A stretch of DNA of 64,000 bases from positions 26,677,248-26,741,247 of the forward strand of contig NC_049979.1 in the NCBI RefSeq assembly GCF_000003815.2, in the 5' to 3' direction. Position 1 is the stretch's first letter, and every line of letters starts with the position of its first letter. The notes below the pieces were generated by a model. The model was not told the origin of the DNA and did not search any database. It worked only from the letters and a program-made list of their open reading frames with translations. Positions 23,019 through 33,137 of this stretch are shown one piece after another. The translations under genes and the position numbers were made by a program. The stretch is from Branchiostoma floridae. Lineage: Eukaryota; Chordata; Leptocardii; Amphioxiformes; Branchiostomatidae.

Positions 23019-26000
23019 TCAGCTGCCCTTGTTGCCCTTGATCAGTGCCAGCAGGAGTTTCTTGTGGTCCCCTTTGCAGGAGTCCTCCACAGTCTCAGCC
23101 AGTGCCTGACCCTGCTGGTCCTTGAACAGGCGCTTGATTTCCAGCAGGTCCACCTGTGGTGACAGGTGTATCAATTATAGTGATTATCATACTCACTGAC
23201 ATGGCATCAGATCGTGGCCTTGAATGGCAACGAGGCCAAGAGGACAGATGTTTAGCTCCTGGCATTCCTGGCCAAATGTCGGCTAAATTGCAAGAGCAGC
23301 ACTTACTGACTTTTGTACATTTTTCTTACCTTTTCTTTGTGTTATAAGAAAATTATTTTCCTAACATATAAAAATAAAGTTGTTTAGATTATGATGCAGT
23401 TAGAAAAATCATCATAATATACATTTGATCCACCTGCCACTAACTACGAAAATGTACATGTAAAAACAACACTTGCACTCACTGAGTAATCATTTTGTTT
23501 TAAACCCTCTTTACCAGGAATTATTATGTCCCGGTAGTATAACCTCTGCTTGGAGAGTACATGTAATGTAATTGGCCATGATGCTTACTTGCACCAGCTG
23601 TGGACTGTACCATTACCTTTGAGAAGAGGGTGTCATTCTGTACATTTGTAAATAGATTACAGGACCAATAAATACTATTTTGCCCCAAATCAATGTGCAT
23701 CATTTTGCACATTCTACCAGACAATATGCCAAAGTACACATGAATACATAAAAGGGATCTTGACTTAAAACTCCCAACACACTGAAACAACCAATCGCAA
23801 TACTCTCCAAGTAGATCCTATGGTAGCATAAGATAGTATCAAAAGCTGGCATAGAAGTGAAGCCGGCTTAGGAGTGTGTTTCGCTACAGGGAATCTATTA
23901 TAGCTACATGTACGAGGCAAATGGACACCTTTTGGCTGACTACACTCCTTGGCAAATTTGGTACTATTTTATGCAATTGTAGGATCTGCTTGGAGATTAC
24001 AATCCCAATTCCCCGTATACATCCTTCATGGATCTCCAGAGGTAATTCTGGACTTACTTCTGATCTTGTCACCACGATGCGCATCAAGGTGTCCTCGTCC
24101 ATTCCTTCCGAGCCACTCACGGCTTCTGCCAGTCTGCCAGCAAAGAACTTGGCAGGGTCCTTGAGACAACGCACTGCAAAAGGGACATTTTTACAACAAC
24201 AAATTTACCAAAAGCATTAAGAAGTAAATAATGTGAAGAATCATTATTGAGATTTCAAGACTAGTGAAATGCAGATTAAATGGAATCATTTTTATGTACA
24301 TGTACCATTTTTCTACATGTACATTGCAGCAGGGTACTAAAAATGCATTAAAGTTGGCAGGGATTTATTTCGTGGTGGACAAAAAATGAAGTGTTATCAT
24401 ATTAGTCACATATTGTGCAGTTAAGGAAACCCTGTCAAAGGAAACATAAGACATTTTACCTTGTTGTACTTGAACAATGTTTACGGACAGCTAGTCAGAA
24501 ACTACATACTAGTGATCTAGAAACTGGGCAAAGATACGACAAAGAAGAGAAGATTATGCTAGTATGGGCAGACAGAGCAGTAACTTTATGGCAGTGCTAG
24601 TGTGATTGACTATCACTGATCTAAACGTATCTACCTACTGGATACGTAGAACTGTGAGTTGAATAAATAATGCATTCAATGTTCAAAGATCGGGTCTTTC
24701 TTCAATTTGAACTTTTGTAAGACAAAGTATATAAATTCAAGCATCTTCAATGTAGCAGGTGTCTCTTGCACACTTCTAGTACAATGTAGTTTAAAGGAGT
24801 ATGTACATGTAGTCCTAAGATAAGGGTTTTAATAAAACTTTTCACTGTGGTTTTAAAGTGGTCACAGTGAAGACCGTTATGGCGCCGTAAAACTCACCAA
24901 TGGCAGCAAAGCCCACTTTCTGGGTATCTGGCATCTCCGACTCTATCGTCTCTAGTAGCTCTCTGCCTGAAACCTGTAGTGGTAAATAAATTCATAAAGT
25001 ATGTTCACATGATATCAATTATCATCCTAGAAACAGCCAAATAACAGATTGCTGGTTTTAATAGATACAAAATCAAAAGCCCTTGAAATTCATAGTGCTA
25101 AGCTTTGTACATGTATTTCCTATAACTGTATAGTGGAAGGTTTTCTTGTGTATGATGTGCCACATGCAACACTTGTTGTGTCATAGAAAGAGATATGGAT
25201 ACTGCTCTTTAATACACCGAATGGAGTGTGTAGGATTTTTGCACTTTTTAAAATACTTTGGTTACGACCTCCTGATGACCTTTTAGTAACAATGCTTGAA
25301 ATTATCACACCATTGCTAAAACAACATATTATCCACAATCAGCCTGTTGGGTTGTCTGAATGCATGCAAGCAATTATGTCCAACTGCTTTGTTAAAGAAA
25401 CAAACTAAACTCACTCACTGATGACGATAATCACAATAATCAAGGATGGAGCTACATAATAAATGGACACTAAATACAGAGTAAGGTTTATGTCAGTTTA
25501 ATAACACTTTCTGTAGGCTTTGCTCTGTAACTCAACCATCTAATTACAGACAACATTGTTCCATACCGAAACCACCAAAAAACAAAATTGTCTTTAAGTT
25601 GTCTGATTGCATGCGATTAGGACAAATTGCTTAGTTGAAAAAACAAATTTTGTAATGACCAAAATCAAACTGAATACAGAGGCAGTCCAATTGAATAAAA
25701 AGGTGTAAAAACACTGTAACACATAATTTATTCAACCTATAATCTAATCTCACACAAAAACTCCTGGCCCATTGAGCTGTCTGAACACATTCAATTATGT
25801 CAAACTACAAAATAAACAGATACAGGTAAATTGACCATAATCACAGTCATTACAGAATGGCATTTATTCTAAGCACTTATTACACTCTGATTCTTCTTCT
25901 TCTTTCGTGTCATTACATTTAGCAACTATAAGTCTGGTAAGCATTGTTCAATGAACAGATTTTGTAAAAATCTGACACAAATGAACATCAAATCTCCCTT

Positions 26001-29000
26001 ACTATCAGACTCCTAGTTCTTGAAATATTGCACTTGCTGACATACATGTAAGCACGTAAAAATCCTAATCAACATAATGTCGAAGGAAACTTTGCATTCA
26101 TTATATCAGGACCTGGTATTCTCATTTCATATTCAGCAATTTCACTACTTATATATCAAAGGCAAATAATTCTACATCCTAGTTCTTTAAGCAGGAAATA
26201 TTGAACTTGCTGACATAAGCACTTAGATATCCTAATCAACATAATGCCAAAAGAAACCTTGCAGAAGCATCATTATATTAGGACCTGGTGTTTATTTTCA
26301 TTTCATATTCAGCAATTTCACCACTTACATGTTAAGGTAAGAGAAGGGGGAGTAGTGTAACAATGGGGTTCAAGCGCTGCCAAACTGACCACGCCAACAG
26401 CTCGGAGCTTTTGACGTTGTGGTTTGCAAGTTGGATTTGTGATCCGGCTGCCCGGGTTTGACGCAGGTTCGAATCCCAGGATTCGGGATGTTGTTACTTT
26501 CTGTTCTACTCGCCCCTCTGGTTGTCTCATTTACATTGTCGTGTCAATAAAGATTTCGTGTAAAAGGCAAATAATTCTACATCTGATACACATAGTTACC
26601 TTTTTGTAAGCTTGCAGTGTTGCTTTAAGTTGAGGTACACTTCTGTTTGCCAAGACTTCCACGATCCTGGACCTCTCACTGGCACCTAACTTGTCCTCCT
26701 GAAATATAAGCAATGTTAACAAATTATAAGAAAACATAATATATTACTGTTCTAGTATTGTTTTTCTAGGTGCAAAGGTTGTTATCAGTTCATGTATATG
26801 AATACTTTTCTTAAAAGTGGAACAAACTAGCCAGTCTCTGTTTGACATAATGCTAGTTCACCTTTATCCGTGGGTAACCTATATCCGTCATTTTTAAAAA
26901 CAAGGTATTAAGGGATAGCAAGACGACGGTCGGTGGTTTCAAACTGAAATATGGTGAAAATACCGTAATTTGAAACCAACGTCCGTCGACTTGATATCCC
27001 GCAATGCCATGTTTTTTTTACAAACGACGGATATAGGTTACCCACGGATAAAGGTGAACTAGCGTTAAACTTTTGACTTGTTACATGTACTACCCAAATA
27101 ATTAATTTGCTGGCAAGGCATCTTGTTGGCCTAATGGTTAGGGTGCTTGGCCCAGAACCCAGAGATACTGGGTTCGTATCCCCTGGCATGCCACCGAATT
27201 GTTGTGATCATGGGAAAGGCTTTTCTCTCTCCACTCAGGTGTAAACATTTGTACCTGTCAGTCCTGACTGCAGTAGTGGAGGTAACGCTAGTTCACCTTA
27301 ATCCGTGGGGTAACCTATAGCTAGATTCGTTGTTAAAAAAACTGGGTATTTAGATATTGCAGGTTTGTGACGTGAGTTTAAAATGTCGATATTTTCCAAA
27401 TATTGCAATGTGAAACTACCTTCCATCGACTTAACGATTCCCCAATACCCTATATTTATATACAACGGATATACATTGTAGGTTACCCTACGGATAAACG
27501 TGAACTAATGTTAGATGATTGTAAAAGGCAGTGGAAGGAGAGGGGTGGGCTCCACCTTCCAATACAGTGCTTAGACACAGTGGATTACAACCCACTTCCA
27601 CTACTGTGTCGGACGGTCTCAAAAATAGGCTATGAGACTACCATTCTCACCTCAGTGTCAGATATTTTTGCCTTAGGCGGACAATCATGCTGTCCTACTC
27701 AACATAAGACAGATACATGTACAGAAACCTTGCTAATTATATACATTTTTATCAACATTACAATATACATACCTCATATAACTCATGGGCATCCTCCTTG
27801 GCTCGTGACTGGTCTACTTTACCCCTCTCCTCTCTGTCACCCTAATGTTTTTTTTCAAAACAACAGAAAGATATGAAATAACACACTTTTGAGAAGACTT
27901 AGTACAGAAAATTGGTACATCTTGAAATTCCACTTTTCTATACTACATTTTTGACTGCACCTCTGAAAGACAACCTTAGCAGAGATTTGGAAAAACGCTC
28001 AATGTTGAGACTGTTATTCATTCAACAACAATTACAATGTAATTGTCAACAACAATAACAACACAAGAAGAAGTGAAAGGATGTCTGACCTTGGTGAGAG
28101 CCAGTAGAAGGTCGGCCAACCTGTCTGTACTGCAGGCCTTCAGATCATCCAGTAGATTACGGGAGAACACTTTTGGAGGGGGGAGGGGGAGATATTTTAG
28201 AATAACTCATCAGTACAATGGCCTAGATGAATGACTAAAAAATGTTTGGATAATTGTAATTTGACTGGATGAAATTGTCTGGGGGTCCTAAAAGTGATGC
28301 AAGCATACAAATAATATCATACCTCACTCTTCCAATTTATGGTAATCAGCAATACTAAGCACATTTTAATTATGGAGTAAGAAAATGACATATCTAATTA
28401 TCAAGCACATCAAAACAAATAAGCAGTATACTACTCACATTTCTTGTATGTCTCTCGCATCGCCCTGATTTGCTGTGAATAAAAAGGNNNNNNNNNNNNN
28501 NNNNNNNNNNNNNNNNNNNNNNNNNNNNNNNNNNNNNNNNNNNNNNNNNNNNNNNNNNNNNNNNNNNNNNNNNNNNNNNNNNNNNNNNNNNNNNNNNNNN
28601 NNNNNNNNNNNNNNNNNNNGAGAGCGGGAGGGTGGAAATGATATCGTCGTAAACAACACCTATTATATACAAGGTAATCGGCCTAACATCGAGGAGGTGC
28701 AGTACATAATGAAGGTTCAACATAAAAATTTTGTATTACACTACCGGTCTGACGCACCTACTGACGTTTAAAAGTCCATCAGACTTCCTCATTAGAGCTT
28801 GTAGCTGGAGTTAGCCACCAACACTCGGCTATATATAGCGGGGAGAAGCAGAACTCCAGTTAGAAACTCAGAGGAAGATGTCTGACAGACATCGAAACGT
28901 CAGCAGGTGAGAAAAACTGGTTGTGTAAAAGAAAATTCCTATGTTTAATATTCCTTTCAAACAGGTAATTTGTGAAGGTAGTCCACATTGCCTTTTTGAG

Positions 29001-29770
29001 GCAACTGGGGTAGCAGGTTGTTAATATCCAGAATGTCTTTTTATAACAGTATTTGAAGGCCAAGCTCAGCATTCTCCTATTCCACTACATTTTATCTCCT
29101 CTGGCCAGCAGAATTTTTACACTAATAGGTGGAGTAAGAAAAGACGTGTGAAGAGCCTTTCCCAAGGATAAAACATCTAGCCTGAAATTCCAGATATCAA
29201 GTCCACTAGACTAAAGTTTCATCACTAATGGCCAACAGTAATACGCCTTTAGAGGGATGAAATGGGAACATACATAAAATATAGTTCAAAGCACCAAATG
29301 AAAATGGCAACATGCACCTGCAATGGATCTGTTTAGATCTCCAAGAATAGATTTAAAGAAATCTCAAAACCTGCAGAATCTTCTGTAATTATTTGTTCTT
29401 CTCATTAAATGACAAACGTAACAATGTTGCTGCACCCAAAGAATTGAAAGTTTTCTGTAAGTTTCTCAGTAAACACACACGACATTTTACCTTGTTGTAC
29501 TTTGTCTTGTACTGCTTCTTAACTTGCTGTCTCTGGTCATGTGATCTGGATGACAACAACTTGATGAGCGGTTCTTCATCCGTACCTGCAAAAGGTGTTG
29601 GGAGAAAATTATTTAACACCAGGTCCTGTACTAATGATATTGGCCCCCTTGAATTATGCTTGGCATTAGCTCTGAAACTACTAATTTGTCCCTTTTGATG
29701 GCTACCGAGACAGGAGGATTATACATGCATGGACGTTAAAATTGACATAAACATACACTAAAGCATGCCC

Positions 29771-29821
<51 letters not shown>

Positions 29822-30875
29822 ACACATATCTATCCAGTCTTCTTCGTGAGGTCCTCTGTGCACTGTCTCTCTTTGTGTCAAAAACCTAGTCCGTTGTATA
29901 CCTGCCACTGTTCCCTCCAACATAATTATTGCTTAAGAATATATATCTGCAGCCTTGCCCACGTCAATCGTGTCATAATCATCCAAACTTATTCAAGCTA
30001 AACTTATTCAACAGGGACGATGATTACAGATAGTCGTAATTTTCAATAACAGTCCTCTCACTTACATATTCAACCATTCAAATATGGTCATCTAACACCT
30101 GAGGAATTGACAATTATCGTCATTTGTAGAAATTGCATGCAAACTCAAAAGAATTGTGTCTTGTATTTGTGTTTCTTCGCCGTATCTGTTACAATGTACA
30201 ATGCGTACATGTAGCGAGAAGGGGGTGTTGTATAGGTAGGGCATGGAAAATGTTTGCGGTGGTTTTGAGTTTGTCACTGGTGAAGCGGCCACCACAAAAA
30301 CCACAAACATAAAACCACTGCGAGAGTTTCTGCATTTACAGTATATATTTTCAGGCAAATAGATTCACAAGTAGTAGAAAACATACCCCATCTAGATATG
30401 GCATTCCTGAAGTCTTCACAGTCTCGCTCCACATGAAATCTCTTGGCTGGAACCACACTACCACTGGCCTGTGTGGGTAAATGACAGAAGAATATTCAAT
30501 TTAAGTAAACAGTGGATTATTGTAACATAATTATTTGTTGTCAAGTCACCTAAAGCTGGTAGTTGTGCCATATTCAAACTTTACTNNNNNNNNNNNNNNN
30601 NNNNNNNNNNNNNNNNNNNNNNNNNNNNNNNNNNNNNNNNNNNNNNNNNNNNNNNNNNNNNNNNNNNNNNNNNNNNNNNNNNNNNCCGTTCATCGCCAGA
30701 TTTGTAGATAATAATCACATGTGCTTACGGCACAAGACGAGCATGATTCAACAGCAATCTTGAATTTCTTTTGGTGACCTACAACTCGTGTAAAAGTGTG
30801 AGAAACCGTTGCATTATCGCCCGGATCTATGGCTGAATGGGTCAAATTGAACGTACGCCGCCATTTTCCCGCCAT
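23019..30875 (-). CDS. Annexin, four-repeat, downstream member of a tandem pair (two exons not seen)
   Basis: Annexins bind membranes through four ~70-residue helical repeats. Visible exons: 30875-30783 (candidate start, MAGKWRRTFN), 30468-30387, 29585-29491, 28472-28439, 28169-28090, 27841-27773, 26698-26600, 24973-24898, 24173-24058 and 23153-23019 (TGA). All junctions keep phase. Repeat 1 shows WGTDEEPLIKLLSSRS, repeat 3 ERSRIVEVLANRS, and repeat 4 GMDEDTLMRIVVTRSE with the C-terminal KLLLALIKG. The exons for the end of repeat 1 and start of repeat 2 (114 and 57 nt in the neighbouring paralogue) are absent. A 132-N gap lies exactly between the flanking exons, so they are probably unassembled. 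With them the protein would be about 349 residues, the usual annexin size. Calcium loops (GxGTD type) are imperfect in every visible repeat. Exon 1 is less certain than the rest because another gap (30586-30685) lies in intron 1. Confidence 0.88.
23803..24000. mobile_element. MITE family C, intronic copy
   Basis: The left end CTCCAAGTAGATCCTATGG, then CATAAGATAGTATCAAA, is inverted at the right as GGATCTGCTTGGAGATT, with a shared inner TTTTATGCAAT/ATTGCATAAAA-type segment. It lies in the last intron of the downstream annexin gene. Confidence 0.65.
26011..26327. repeat. Tandem duplication in an annexin intron (~170-bp unit)
   Basis: Two copies share TCCTAGTTCTT, GAAATATTG, ACTTGCTGACATA, CCTAATCAACATAATG, TAGGACCTGGT or a close variant, and TTCATATTCAGCAATTTCAC. 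They are diverged by substitutions and small indels. Confidence 0.75.
26347..26560 (+). mobile_element. tRNA-related SINE candidate
   Basis: A B-box-like GCAGGTTCGAATCCCAGG lies within a ~210-bp unit ending CAATAAAGATTTCG. The A-box is weak, so the assignment is tentative. Confidence 0.35.
26849..27067. mobile_element. MITE family B copy (palindromic)
   Basis: A ~219-bp near-palindrome from GCTAGTTCACCTTTATCCG to CGGATAAAGGTGAACTAGCG, with inner TTTCAAACT/AATTTGAAACC arms. It is flanked by TAA on both sides and lies in an annexin intron. Confidence 0.8.
27108..27280 (+). mobile_element. tRNA-derived SINE
   Basis: A-box TTGGCCTAATGGTTAGGG and B-box GGGTTCGTATCCC are spaced as in a tRNA and followed by an unrelated ~80-bp body (GGGAAAGGCTTTTCTCTC). 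It lies between two family B MITEs. Confidence 0.55.
27283..27512. mobile_element. MITE family B copy
   Basis: Terminal ACGCTAGTTCACC and GGATAAACGTGAACTAATG are inverted. The internal arms are more diverged than in the neighbouring copy. Confidence 0.7.
28488..28619. other. Assembly gap (132 N)
   Basis: A run of N between the annexin exon at 28472-28439 and the exon at 29585-29491, where two annexin exons are expected. Confidence 0.98.
28850..28935. repeat. GAAACG stem-loop element
   Basis: GAGGAAGATGTCTGACAGAC is followed by ATCGAAACGTC: a short hairpin (GATGTCTG/CAGACATC) next to a CGAAACG word. Similar modules occur at 40076-40106 and 53512-53545. Confidence 0.55.
29773..29826. repeat. 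(CA)n microsatellite
   Basis: About 26 CA units with a few T interruptions at the right end, within an annexin intron. Confidence 0.95.
30240..30345. mobile_element. MITE family H, partial copy
   Basis: GGAAAATGTTTGCGGTGGTT on the left and CCACTGCGAGAGTTTC with TGCATTTACAGTATA on the right parallel the element at 9954-10137. Confidence 0.5.
30586..30685. other. Assembly gap (100 N)
   Basis: A run of exactly 100 N, likely an arbitrary scaffold gap, inside intron 1 of the downstream annexin model. Confidence 0.98.
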
Positions 30876-30885
30876 TTTTAATGCT
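30858..30885 (-). promoter_or_regulatory. Tandem ATGGCGG words at the annexin start (YY1-like)
   Basis: On the minus strand AAAATGGCGG occurs twice within 13 bp, and the first supplies the candidate ATG. AAnATGGCGGC is the YY1-type core-promoter word often found at the 5' end of TATA-less animal genes. This supports transcription starting near here. Confidence 0.45.
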
Positions 30886-33137
30886 ATGGCCAGCAGTAAA
30901 GTTTTACGTCATAGCGGTTGTGACGGATCAAAATTAAATGAAAATTCTTGTCAGTATACGCTCATTTTCTGATGACTTTTTGTATGCTCATGCAGATTTT
31001 TGTTTTGTGCAACTACTAACAGGAAAGAAAGGAACAACAGAGGATGTATAAAGGTACATAGCGGCAGTTAATTGTGCCGTGTTTCGTTCGACCGGTATAG
31101 TGCACCCCCTTCCAACCACGCGCCCGTTCTCCGTGCAATTCCGCGGTGTGTTCCAATTACGATATTATGTTTTTAGCAGGACCAGAGAGACAAAATAATT
31201 TACACAGAAGAAGTGGCAAAGGTGAGCTGTAACAGCAACATGTAACTGGAGAAAATGATGCGTTGATCATTTGCCAAATTAGCATTGCTTGAGAAATTGC
31301 AGTAAACCGACCGGTATTGTGCCAATGGATGTTAAGTGGTGAGCTAATTGTATAACGAGATGATATCTAATCAACAGGCGACAGTATTCCAGACAAACAC
31401 TCTAATTCCGGAAAACCTTTAAGTTAATAATTTCAAAATAGATTGACCAGATGAATTAATATTTGCAGGTATGATATATCAAAGGATAGCGATTATATGT
31501 AGGCTGCAATGAGATGTCTCTACGAAGAAAGGCTGCAGAATTCTGGCAGAATCCAGAGAATTCTGCAGAATTGGTCTTCTTCGTGGAGACATCTAATTGC
31601 AGCCTATATATTCATGATCCTTTGATAAATCAAACCTACAAATATTAATCCATCTGCCTATTTTGAAATAAATGAAGGTTTTCCAGAATTGAAGTATTCG
31701 TCCGGAATTATACTGTCGCCTGTTATCATTTGTACAATGTATGCTTCTCTTTCTTGTACATGCTTTTGAAAGGGTTTAAATTATTCAGAAGACTGGTGCA
31801 TTCCATCTATGGAAATCGTGGATAAAGAGGACAAATAATGTTATTATGACTAGTGCCGAACAGAATGTCATGCAGTTACAGTGTGTACAGAATGTTTTCT
31901 TCACAGTGCATTGCATCTAGTATACGTCATGCAATGCATGCCATGTGGTATTTCTGATACCTTTTTTTCCCATCATCTCTGTAGCCTCTCTTTACTTTGT
32001 TGCTATCATATTTTCTCTGGGCTCCAACTTCAAACCACTAATGTTAAGCTGATGTTACTTGCAACATTGATATTAAAGATCATGTGGAGCAATACAATGA
32101 AATTCAACATTTAACAATCATCATTAACAAAACACCCAATAACAGTAATGTACCTGTCGCAACTATCATTAACACTTAAAACAAAACTTAAGACACCTTA
32201 ATTCTTAATAGCATTATAGAATAGTCATAACACACTAGGCCATGCGAGAAAACAGTAAAATACTGTTATCTTAGTAATTATGTAATATATTATATATATA
32301 TACACAATGTCATTGAAAGTGCTGCATATTATATCAAGAATGTTTAAGATGGTCAAGCACTGTAGTGTTACAATGTTCTTGATTGATATTGTCTACGACC
32401 ACGTTGGTTCAATTATTTGGATGACATCTGCACACACATTAATATTCTGCCATTTCCAACAAAAAGGGAAGTTTTTATGCAACCAATACTGAAATCTGTA
32501 AAATCAGGATGTCATCCATATATTTGAATCAGCGCATGCATGGCCCAATGATCATGAAAAGTAGCCGTATTAGTCAAATCAAATAGTAGCATAGACAGAA
32601 ATCATCACATTACATTGACTGTGAATCACATTTTAAGATATTTTGCATCTACATTATATTATGCCCAAGGCCTAAGTATCATTATAGATGCCACCTGTAC
32701 TAAAAAATGACATGAAGTTATTTAACAAAATAATCATGAAATTTAACAAAATAATCATGAAGTTCAACCCTAACAACAAAAGCTGCATCATGGACTTCTT
32801 CTTTTTGGCCTATAGTCAACTAGAAATGACCAACATTTCTGGAGTAAGATGAAACTAGGCATTCAAGTAGCCATACATAATGATAGACCTGGCTTATATA
32901 CTGAATGCTGTCAGTTCAATATTTTGGTGCTCTGTAGAACAGTAACCTGCAATGACCGCTTCACTGCAAACTCAAAACCACTTCAACAACAAAAAATCAA
33001 TTTTGAATCATAGTGATTGAAAAATTCAGCATGATATAGCTTCTGCAAAAAAACTTAAGAACAAACACAACATCAGTCAGACATAAGACAGCTTTTGTTG
33101 GATAGGATACTGATAAAAGAAAACGACAATCCTCAAA
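30886..33137. other. Intergenic between the two annexin genes
   Basis: Apart from the inverted-repeat element at 31369-31727, I see no gene. GATGTCATCCATATATTTGA at 32511-32530 with TGGCCC nearby is a worn right end of MITE family A. Confidence 0.45.
31369..31727. mobile_element. MITE family D, long inverted repeat
   Basis: CAACAGGCGACAGTAT and TCCGGAAAACCTT at the left are inverted at the right (AAGGTTTTCCAG, TCCGGAATTATACTGTCGCC). The arms extend for ~150 bp with TATATCAAAGGAT/ATCCTTTGATA and GAGATGTCTCTACGAAGAA/TTCTTCGTGGAGACATCT. The transcript would fold into a long hairpin with a small centre. No coding capacity. Confidence 0.8.

Noticed and set aside
28860-29072. Minus-strand frame of 70 codons near the assembly gap as the missing annexin exon
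   Set aside because: Its translation has no annexin-repeat signature, and it overlaps the GAAACG repeat element.
29702-30001. Val/Cys- or Thr/His-repeat frames
   Set aside because: Produced by the (CA)n microsatellite.
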